From positions 53,979-117,978 of the forward strand of contig JASANC010005196.1 in assembly GCA_030248135.1 (NCBI GenBank): a stretch of 64,000 bases of DNA. The letters run 5' to 3'. Positions 54,599-64,000 of this stretch are shown here, in pieces (position 1 is the stretch's first letter; each line of letters opens with the position of its first letter). The notes under the pieces are model-generated. The model was given only the letters and a program-made list of their open reading frames with translations. It was not told the origin of the DNA and did not search any database. Position numbers and translations under genes: made by a program. This DNA comes from Theristus sp. LFF4_11 (Eukaryota; Nematoda; Chromadorea; Monhysterida; Xyalidae).

Positions 54599-55500
54599 AA
54601 GTTTAAAAAAGCTTTTTTTAATCTTATAAAAATGTAATTTTAAAGGAACTTCAACTGCTGGGATACATTGTATTGGTGCATGGTTAAGCACATTTATTGT
54701 GGGTAAATGTTGTTCTTTGATGTGTGCCGGTTTGTTTCAGAAGGAATACATGGCAACTTTATAATGCATGCGTGAGGTGGCGGCCACTGAACGTAGAACC
54801 ATGGAAGAATGGTGCTGCTTGCTCAATGGCACGACACGGTAGTCTGTGTCAAGGGAAAACAAATTGCGCAAGGTATACGGTGAAAAAAAGGTAAAATCGA
54901 ATTGTTATTTTTAAACCGACCCGTACAACCGACTTGATGTAACCGAACGGTTTAAAACAGGTGAATTCGTCATCACGAATGCACCGAAATCGACACTTTT
55001 CCATCACCGTTTCCAATCACTCTTAGGCAATCTATTGCTACCGGAATTCCGTTGGACAATTCGCTGAGCAGTCTGTCTGTACTGTTCAAAAAAGCGCATA
55101 TGTTTGTCAAAGTCAACATTCCACTTCGCAGCAATGCATAATAAAGCACGGACTGTTTTTGCGATGGCTCAAATGCAAAAACGCAAGAACTAATGTCTCG
55201 TGTCTAACAGCTACTGTAGATAAAAATACCTATCTAAAGGCAAGTGGAGTACTTTGTTCTTTTTCAAGTCGTCATTTCAGAAAATTGTTCGATTATTAAG
55301 CCAAGTCTTGAGAAAACATGAAAGTAACATTGCACCAAATTTTATTTATTTTTTAAATCCAATCCCTGAAATTTATCAAACGCAATCAAACCGCAATCAA
55401 CCCGAATAAATATCGTTAAAATACAACGTAAAAACACGTTGTAAATACAACATTTTTTATTATCACCATAGCAAACAGTCTTATTGCCAGATTTGATGTA

Positions 55501-55710
55501 CAGGGGTTCACGCCGTGTCATGCACCTTTTCAGGGGCAGTTTGATAAAAGAATTTGACTTTTCAAAAACACGTGAATTCAATTGCAACAAACATTGTATT
55601 GTAGTGTATAACAGACAGGTATTGACCCTACTTGCTACTAGCTGTAAAAACTTCAATTCACGCAACAGCTCACTACGAACCTGTAGAAATATGACTGTTT
55701 GGGAACCCTG
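55501..55710. mobile_element. possible TA-flanked MITE with CAGGG ends
   Basis: The left end CAGGGGTTC and (minus) CAGGGTTCC are short inverted repeats with TA on both sides. Similarity further in is weak. Low-confidence member of the mariner-like group. Confidence 0.35.
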
Positions 55711-56129
55711 TACAACAGATGTATGTAGACAATTGTTACATGTATGTTAAAGCATAACAATCACAACTCTTATCTTGCGAAATTGATTGCGTTTATTCTC
55801 CATCAGAGCGGTTTTTCCGTATGTCTGCTAACGGTGGATGAGTAAGAACGGGTTTCTCGAAGTATCAACAACGAACGAGTAACAACAACAACGAGCATAC
55901 CTTCGGAGAATGGTCAAATGATTACTTGAGATTTCAACTGCTTCAGAGGGATTGTCTGATACATCCTCAACCGGCACGAAATTTGTTTGTAATAGCAAAT
56001 AAAAATGGACGAAGCATTCTCGTAAGCGGTTTAAAAAACTTCTTTCTTGATGATACTTTAATTGTATTCCAATCGGCTTTTTGACTTAAAATTTTAGATG
56101 AACATAAAATTAAAAATTTTAACCACGAA

Positions 56130-58790
56130 ATGTGTTTTCAAAGCCGTCAAAGCAGTCTGACCACTGAAAACGTTTGGCTGACCAAAACTGACGAACTGTT
56201 GCAAAGGCTGCGACTACCACGATGTCGCCTCTTGGCGTGTGTCCTCGTAACGTCCGCTTTGGCCGTGTTTCCCAGTTATTACTTCTCAATTGTTAACGTA
56301 GATATGCAACAATTCGAACTGTTCATCAATGTGTCATTTGTGAAACGGTAAGCTTTCTCCACACTTTTGAACTTTGTTGAAATGCGATGCACTGTTTTCT
56401 TGGTTCAGTTATGGCGTGCAACTTTGCTATGAGAACAGCAAAACTGAGACCAATGGGACTGTTGCCAGCTGCCACAGCAGTGCAGAGGTGAATTCACTTG
56501 CATGCAGTTTTGACATACGCTACAAAATGCCAGCCTCCATGCCAAAATTTGAAAAAAAATGCAAAAAAGCCAAACGTAGCACCACATATTTTTTGGCATG
56601 GAATGAATTGTATGGATTTTGGTGTGGATTCGGGCACTTTTTTGAGCGTGACAAAGCTACGGACGAACTCTTGAAACGCTGTTACAACAGTTGACCGCAG
56701 GTGTGGTTTGCGTTCATGGTCGCCGTGTACAACGTTGGCATGTTCCTTGGTGCACTCTGTGTGCCGCCGATGGCTGACCGACTCGGCAGAAGAAACGCAC
56801 TGATGCTGTGCAACAACATTCTGGCGGCGTTTTCCGTAAGCGTTTGGTTTGGGTGGTATTGCTCTCGAACGTTTTATTGATGTTTGGTGAACATTTTAGT
56901 TGCATTAACAGAGCATTTTAATGGCATCATCTTGGATACATGCGGGCGACGCTCAACAGCCGTACTTTGTGTCGTTCACAATGTTGGTGGTCGGCAGAAC
57001 TGTCAGTGGGGTCGCCACTGGAATTGCCTATGGTCTTGTGCCGCTTTATCTCACTGAGGTTGGAATACAGTCATTGTGTCCAAGGCAGTAACGATTCAAA
57101 CTTCATCCTGCTTATTTGCTGCTTATTTACTTTGGTGCACCGTGTTTGCAGATTTCGCCCATGGAACACCGCGGCTTCAACGGCTCGTGTCAGAATTTGA
57201 TGATCAGCTTGAACACCTTGTTTTCGTTGATTGTCGCTCACCCAGCAGTGCTCGGGCAACACTGGATCTGCATGCATCTTCTGGGCGTGCCATTTGCCGG
57301 TGCTGACAACACCTAAAACTTATTCATTTGTTCTTGACTTTGAATTGTGCTGCCTTGACCCTTGGTCAATTCAACTTGTCACACTTGAGGCATTCGTTCA
57401 AGGGATCTTATGATTTTAGACTGCTACTGATGAAGCATTTTAGTGTTTTCCAGTGGCCCAAATGCTGCTCTGTAGCTATCTGCCGGAGACACCGAAATAC
57501 TTGCTGCTCCGGAGACACGACGAAATTGGGGCACGGGCGGCGCTCGCTCATTTTGTGCCTGACATCACCGATCAACAGGTTGAATTTGAAAGTTTGGTTG
57601 AATTGAAGGGCGCAACGGCTGTCTCAGTTTTGAAATCTCTAGGTCGTTGACTTGTTCACGCATTTTCGTTCGGAGGAACTGCAAGCAGCGAGCAGCAAGA
57701 CGAGCTTGAGCGATGTGATGCGGCTGCGTCACCTGAGGCAACCGATCTTGGTCAGCTGTGCCGTGGTGACCGCCGCAAACTGCACTGGCATCGTCGCCAT
57801 ATTTACGTAAGCTCATCAACTGAACACAATCTTCAAGTGGTTTACCCGGCAAAGTGCATCAGCAGCACTTTGATTACTCGAAATCAAACGCTTCGTTGCA
57901 TCATTGCAGTTATTCAACGAAAATGTTTGACCACTCTGGCCTGGACGGTGCATGGCCAGCGATAGCGTCCATTGTGTTGTCTGCTTTCAATTGTTTTGGC
58001 GCTGTGCTCGCAAGCTTGCTTGTCGAGAGACTCGGTCCGTCTGTGGGTGTTTGTTGCAGACGCATTTAGCTGAACACGCACCACTTACACCTTTTCTAAT
58101 TTTTTTAATTTTTAGGCAGACGGGTGCTGTTGTTTGCTGGTCTGGTGATCTGCATTATTGCCGATTTTTTGTTTATGTTCGTGGACTTTGCGGTCGACTT
58201 AACAGACAGCAAGGTGACTAGCACGAACGACTATGACCAGTTTGACATGGTGACACTGTTGTCAGTGGTGCACACAGGTGGTTGCGTGGCTGGGTGTTGC
58301 AATGATGGCGGTGCACGTGAGCGCGTACAACGTCGGCCCGGGCGCTGTCATGTGGTTCATCAGTGCTGAGGTGACACCACAGTCCGTGCGCAGCTACGCC
58401 GTCATGGCCGCAATGTCCGTCAACAACCTGGCACGTGTTGCAATCCATCATCTTTGTGTCGCAAACGTCGACAACATTGAAATGCAAAGTTTTATGCCAA
58501 AAAGCGGCGTCCTTCTTCAACACGTTCTTCCTATTCAGGCACTGCTTGTTCTCAACTTTGCGTACCCGCCTCTGTCGCGCCTGATGAACTGCTGGGTGAT
58601 GTTGGTGTTCATTGTGCCGTGCAGTCTGCTCACTGGCCTGCTTTATTTCACGATGCCCGAGACAAGGAATAGAGAAATCGACGACATAATACGACAGTGG
58701 CGGCCGAAAAGTGACGCGACACACCACAATTATATGATCAGCGTGTTCACCGTCCAGAAACGCAACCGAAACAGACATCACTTTCGATGA
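56130..58790 (+). CDS. GLUT/SLC2-family sugar transporter
   Basis: Predicted 12-TM major-facilitator sugar uniporter in the plasma membrane. Approximate exons: 56130-56347, 56410-56513, 56702-56835, 56920-57060, 57153-57300, 57455-57645, 57655-57807, 57920-58045, 58117-58215, 58275-58436 and 58540-58790. Family motifs in order: MADRLGRRNALML (loop 2-3), VSGVATGIAYGLVPLYLTE, ISPMEHRG (for ISPxxxRG), LPETPKYLL after TM6, NVGPGAVMWFISAEVTP in place of GPGPIPWFIxAE, and MPETRNREIDDI for VPETKGRTFDEI. TM1 differs from class I GLUTs, and a Lys/Ser-rich extracellular loop follows it. These replacements (NVGPGAVMWF) suggest a diverged, perhaps non-glucose, member. Introns are short and all motifs stay in frame locally; not every join was verified. 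Confidence 0.8.
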
Positions 58791-60000
58791 TAAATTGAGA
58801 GAAATAACCACGCTCATTGGTTCATTTGAAAACTTTGAGCAGCCCGATCAATGACAGAAATATGCGCCATGACTGACACAGTTTCATGTTTCCAAGAGTT
58901 CTGATGATTATTGAACGTGTTTCGCATGGCTATAAACAAGAAAATTGAATATGTGATCAGCAATGTTGAAATGGAATTTGTTTAATTTATTGATATTGTA
59001 TTTGCTGCATGATCTTGCATAACAACAACACTGTCTGTCTGACCTTACAAAGGTCAAATCATCTTTGTTTGCAGCCTATGACTGTGTATTTTTATTGTGA
59101 TAATTTAGACAATATTCCTTTTTTTTGCGTTCTAATAATTAAAATTTATGCGGTCAAAAGTTTCAGACACAACACACTTTGTGGTTGTTAGCGGTTTATA
59201 TGATCGAATAAACGCGGGGAAAATAGTTATTGCACCTTTTTTCAAAGTGTTCAGAATAATTACGTGTCGTGCAAGTTATCATGTTTGCTTTCAGCAAGAA
59301 ATGTTTGCCGGTGTCAGAACTGGTTTGGCATTTTTTGCAAAGCATTTTTTGTCAAATTAACGCAATCGCTTTTATGTGATGATCGTTAGGGGCTCATAGC
59401 GACTGCTGACTATCAAACAGAAGTACGTATAGTTTTGCACATTACTCAACATTTTGGTATGTTTGTCTGAAGCTTTTTTGTATGCGCAAACATATTTACC
59501 GCTGTAATCAGCTCATACCAACAGAGCTATGGGCGACAAACTTGCAAATATTATTTGTGATGGTTTATTTGAAAAATTTATAAGTAATTTAAAATTTTGT
59601 AAATTTTTCAATGAAAACTTCTCCTTAAGGAGAATAACATGTATGATAACATTTTTGCGTGTATCGTCGCATTTGTCTACTTCAGAACAATTTACTTGAT
59701 TTCAAAGTTGCATGGACCGGTCACACAAAATTTACCGGCGGGTCTTTGTCAAACAAAAGCAAAAAAAATTGTGCATTTTTTGTCTGCGTCTTCATTGTAC
59801 TTTGTTAGTCACCCGTGAAAAACGTGCGTGCGTGTCATGCTGAAAGATGAGTCGTGGTAACGGCAAATGTTCGCAGAATGTTGCGTAATTTCAGAATAAT
59901 AGTTCGAAATGGAAACTGAAACGTGCTTTGGACAGGAAAATTCATTTTCATCGGCCGAAACATTGTGGTTTGAAATTTAAACTACGTACGCTCGCGCACG
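58791..60000. other. intergenic stretch between the transporter and tyrosinase
   Basis: AT-rich with no supported gene. AATAAA at about 59207 (GAATAAACGCG) is a possible but distant poly(A) signal. Confidence 0.4.
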
Positions 60001-63000
60001 ATGCGGCAATCACTGCTGGCAGCGGCGGTGCTGCTTCACAACTGTTGCCCAATGACGCCAGCCAGCTGCACGTTGTCGTCAGCCGCGTGCCCCCAGGAGT
60101 TGCCAGCAATCGTGCGCATTCACTCCGACCACCAACAGTCCACATTATCTGCAGATCAGAAGCGCTGGCTGTGTGAGAGTGTCAGCAGTTTTCGTCGCTC
60201 CAGCAGTCTGTTTGAACACGCTCATTCGGGCACAAACTTGACGCGCAACCAGCGTCAGTACATAAATCGACTGTTTCATTGTGCGCATTGTGCCACCGGA
60301 GGCGAGTCAGAAACCGTGAGAAGAAGCAAACGCGAGGCTGCGGGCGTCCCGTTGCGGCCGCAGTTGTTGCTCGACAAATCGGTGCGTCGCGAAATACGAA
60401 CGTTGACGAGGCGAGAGTGGCGCCAGCTGGCGGACGCAATGAACGCGCTCAAGAGACGCACCATCGACGGCACCAGCAAGTGGCACCTGATCATCGGCTA
60501 CCATCGGCCGGAGCAGGCACGCGGCGCCCACTGGGGACCAGCGTTCCTCCCGTGGCATCGCGAGTATTTGAGGGTGTTCGAGGTGAGACGTTCGTGCAAC
60601 AGGCAACGTCCTGCAGAATGGCACTTTTGCTAAAAACAGTTTTTGTCGTGTAACCGAAGAAAAAACGGTCGGCTGGAGGTTTCGATTTTGCATTCTTTCG
60701 TCGCTGGCCGTGCAATCAGAACGAGAAGTGTGTCCCCAAGAATGCCGTCTTGCATGGCAGATGGCGCTTCGCCTCGAGGACGCGCGCGTGTCGCTGCCGT
60801 ATTGGGACACCCGTCTGGACGCACGACTGCCGGACGCACGCGACAGTGTGCTCTGGTCAAGTGAGCTGGTCGGCAATGCCAACGGCCACGTCGTTGTCGG
60901 CCCGTTCGCGTATTGGCCGTGCAACGAACCACTGAAAGGACGGTCGCAAATCACGGAGTTGTTCCGTGAAACGGGCGCCTTGAGCATCGGCCGGCTGATG
61001 AACGCTGACGACGTTCAATGGGCAGTCACCAGGCATAACTACAGTGCACTGACGTTCTGCGATGATAAGACGTTTGAGGTGACGCATGGGCTGACGCACG
61101 TTTGGGTCGGTGGATACATGACGCCGTTGTTCCAGGTTATTACTCTTCCTTTTTCAGTTCATTTTATTCTTGCAAGGTTGCACGAATTTCTGTATTTTTT
61201 ATATTTTCTGTTTGCCGGCAGTCTCCAAACGACCCAATATTCTTCTTTCTGCACGCGTTCGTTGACTACATTTGGCAGTTGTTCCGTGATGCTCGACAGA
61301 ACGACAAACAACAAGAGACTGAGTACGGATCGATTCACGTACGTGATTTACCTCAATCCTTTTAAAAGTCATCAACTGCGCAACGTTTTTTTATGGATCA
61401 GTGGACCAGGCGTAACTGATTAACTTCAGCTCAATTTGCTCTTGTAACACCAAATGAGCGCTTTGCACCTGCTTTGACATGTTCACAGTAAATGTCACTG
61501 TTTAGCTGTTCATTGTCAGAAGCAGCCGCACTGCACGCGCAACGCCGCCCAAGCGCTCAACGAAACGATGCATCCGTTTGCGAATCTGCTCAACCGAGAC
61601 GGCCTCAGCCGCAGCTACACGGCTCATTGGTATCGCTACGTGCGCTCGCCTGATCACTGCGTCACTCACATCGACTGTCGGTTGGTTTACGATTCGTTGA
61701 TTGGCTGGCTTGTTTTGAACGCACTGACTACTTTACTTGTGTTGTCAACAATGATTATGGTGTGATTTGGAGTTTTGAACACGATCCATCAGGATGATAC
61801 ATTGTAGTACTAGATGCATCAACTGCCGAGTGTGTGCAACCGACCAATCAGCTTTTGTTGTACAGGGTGAGACAAAAAGTGCAAATTTAAAATGGTTCGT
61901 ATATTTGTCACCAGTATAAGATAATGAGCTGAAATTTTTAAAAAACTCTGACAGAATGTATGCCTTCCTTTTACGTACTTAATTTTACGTACTGAAACCA
62001 TGGATGTACACATTCAAAACTACCCCATCAATTTGCAGAGAAAGTCTTGTTTTTGGGGTATGGGATTTTTGAAGAAAAAAACGCAAATGAAACATTGTTA
62101 TTGATATTGATGACAGAACCAAACAATAGCAGTGCAGCTATTTACCGTTCGGCAGTCAGCAACAACTTGCAGCGTTTGCGTTTCAGCTCTGAGTATTTGT
62201 TCTGCGACGGTCGTACGCGGTTGTGCGTCAGCAAAATCGTGCCTGGGGGCAACTGCACCGGTTTCAACGCATTCGATCAGCCGTGCTACGGTGGCATTTG
62301 CACAAACAAAAATCGATGTTTGCCGATGGACATTCCCGCAGCGATCCACGGTGAGACAGTCGCAAACAACGGCAGATTCCCGTCGGTTTGGTTGAAAGCG
62401 TTCATTTGGCAGAACACCACATCGCCAGGTGACCTCGAGGCCGCTCGTGTCTTCGTGCAAGCCGCCAGCAGTTCGGCTGTCTTTGAGTCACCTGCGATTC
62501 AGGATCGCTTTTTGTATCCGGTTGGTCGGTGGAGCTTTGGCAGAAGCAATCTTTCATCCAAAAACAATTTTAAAAATGCCGCCGCTGCGACAGTTGTATT
62601 CTAAAGATGCTGCTACAGGGTGAGCGTTTCGTGCGCGTGCACCAGCCTCGGCCCTCCAGCGTTGTGTACGTGCGTGCGTACGACGCGAATGGACAGTCGT
62701 GTGCTGCATTCTGTCGCGAGACGCACTCAAAGCAATACCACGCATGCACCGGCCAGCTGAATATCTCACTTGTCGCCTCCGAGTCACAGCCGGTTGCATT
62801 CACGCACAGCCTCCAGGCACGAGCTTTCCTCGACATTGGTTGGTTTTCATTGCAGTGTGTTTTTTTTGTTGTGGCATGGCAAACGGCGACTGAAGCGATG
62901 AAAAGTTTTTACACAGCTGGATATGATTTCAAAATCTGTTCAACGCACACTTAAGAGCACATATTGCAATGCAGACCTCTCTGCGGGTCACCCAATGCAG

Positions 63001-63732
63001 TGGCGTCACGCCCCTCCATTCGTTGCTTTCCGCTGTGGGCACGCGAGAGCGATGTCACCAAAGCAACACGCAACCACGAATTTCTCGGCCGAAATCAACT
63101 CTGCCGTGCACCAATGGTGGTCGCACGCGGTCGCACCACTGCTCTACCACCAATCACCATACGTCTACTTTATGATTGAGTTGGTGAACGCCAGTCAACA
63201 GGCAACAGACGGACACAGGCAGCACGCGGTCACTGTTGAGCAGGCGTTCGTGTACGCACATGACGTCACCTACAGCAACCAATCACCGTCGTCCGAACTG
63301 GACCAGTTGAAGCACAAGGCAACCGGACGCACCACTGCACAGCCGTCCAGCTCGATGTCGTACATGTTCCGCACAACGGCGAGACGCAAACAGAAAATCG
63401 TGGCGCAGGTGCGCAATCCGATGTACCACGCGCAAGCGGTGCACGTCTACTTGGTGGTCAGAGCTGGTGAACAAGGCGAAATATGGTGCACACGGGACTG
63501 CTCCACACTGCACACGACGCAAAGTGCAACATCAAACGCTCATTCAGAGAGCGCTGCCGCCGACAATAACTGCTCAAATATGATCGTACTGGCGCCTGAG
63601 CCGGAAATGTGTCGCCCGCAAGGACTCGGCTTCACACCTGCACGATCAGCTGCACCGTTGCTTGGGTGGAATCTGCAGGCACACCCAGCCACTTGGACCA
63701 TGAGCAGGACGGCGTTGAGATTCATTTGTTGA
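60001..63732 (+). CDS. secreted tyrosinase (type-3 copper oxidase)
   Basis: Predicted phenol oxidase acting in secretory vesicles or outside the cell, in cuticle, egg-shell or pigment chemistry. Approximate exons: 60001-60582, about 60720-61134, 61222-61340, 61518-61678, about 62187-62520, about 62620-62830 and about 62960-63732. Residues 1-22 look like a signal peptide. CuA has KWHLIIGYH (His162, His168), AHWGPAFLPWHREYL (His177, His186). CuB has HGLTHVWVGG and SPNDPIFFFLHAFVDYIW, satisfying D-P-x-F-x(3)-H-x(3)-D. LPYWD lies between them. A Cys-rich segment (CDGRTRLCVSKIVPGGNC...CYGGICTNKNRC) and then a long C-terminal region with beta-rich repeats follow. The exon 1/2 phase is not settled, and the last 250 codons lack a recognised domain. 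Confidence 0.82.
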
Positions 63733-64000
63733 CTCACTGCGCTGAAAACAGCATTCATCGTGCACTGACCAAAATCTGTAGCATGCTTCTAGCGCACATG
63801 TACATGTATATTGATGTGAATTTCGATGCCTTTATGATCTCACTCAGGCATACATATATTTTGGTGTGTATAAAGTATTTTTGTTTCACAAGAACGTTTC
63901 AAACCTGAACAACCTTTCACAATAATTGTATGTGCTGTAGCACGACAACAAGACAGGAGCGCCAAGTGCTGTTCTGTGCCACCACATTCAACTTTTAAGT
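63733..64000. other. 3' flank of the tyrosinase gene
   Basis: Nothing recognised. The last bases are not evidently coding. Confidence 0.4.

Larger units (their letters stand above)
52096..56129. other. 4 kb gene-poor stretch
   Basis: No supported gene on either strand. It contains a 65-bp tandem duplication (54469-54598) and a weak TA-flanked inverted-repeat element (55501-55710), listed separately. Frames near 52875-53313 (-) lie in a GC-richer patch without recognisable domains. Confidence 0.45.

Noticed and set aside
60307..60987. 226-codon minus-strand ORF
   Set aside because: Antisense to tyrosinase copper-site exons.

Overview
This is eukaryotic, almost certainly metazoan, DNA. The genes are split by short GT-AG introns (mostly 60-150 bp, with a few introns of 2-4 kb swollen by repeats). 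They encode animal families: an ACF1/BAZ1A-type chromatin remodeller subunit, a KDM7/PHF8-type histone demethylase, a HAND/Twist-type bHLH factor, an ionotropic receptor, a replication-type histone H2B with the metazoan 3' stem-loop, a GLUT transporter and a tyrosinase. The compact genes and the gene set suggest a small-genome invertebrate (nematode or another ecdysozoan is my guess). The sequence alone does not fix the phylum.

Layout. 1-3240 (+) is the 3' part of a BAZ1A/ACF1-like gene (WHIM motifs, PHD finger, divergent bromodomain). 4303-4929 (+) is TRMT112. 5518-11257 (-) is an HSPBAP1-like JmjC gene whose 3.6 kb intron holds a complete intronless bHLH gene (7990-8817, same strand). 12981-15910 (-) is NDUFB4, whose second intron is filled by two related minisatellites (55 and 61 bp) split by a TA-flanked inverted-repeat element. 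16900-18850 (+) has two weaker gene candidates. 21329-30399 (+) is a KDM7/PHF8-family demethylase with a 4 kb intron containing a composite mobile unit. 31571-33941 (-) is an unrecognised two-TM protein with a fully phase-consistent exon model. 34675-38410 (-) is an ionotropic-receptor-like gene. 39133-39525 (-) is histone H2B. 42478-43492 (+) is a calmodulin-like protein. 44278-46468 (+) is a membrane-anchored kelch protein. 47013-48475 (-) is an unrecognised Ser/Gln-rich protein. 48486-52095 is a second copy of the composite unit. 52096-56129 is gene-poor. 56130-58790 (+) is a GLUT/SLC2-like sugar transporter and 60001-63732 (+) a secreted tyrosinase.

Mobile DNA is the most striking content. 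There are two non-autonomous hAT elements in inverted orientation (one with a perfect 8-bp target duplication), several mariner-like MITEs with CAGGGTG ends and TA duplications, a Tc1-like MITE split by a later insertion, a tRNA-derived SINE and a poly(A)-tailed SINE. Above all there are two copies of a roughly 3.6 kb composite unit: long inverted repeats around a roughly 0.5 kb ORF-bearing segment, then a 148-bp satellite array, a second tandem block, and a terminal hairpin. The segment between the long inverted repeats lies in opposite orientations in the two copies while both flanks are collinear. This invertible cassette is the best candidate here for something undescribed.

The genes do not form a pathway. 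Two are chromatin regulators (BAZ1A, KDM7), and the rest are a typical animal mix. Exon joins stated as exact were checked for splice dinucleotides and reading phase by eye; others are marked approximate.
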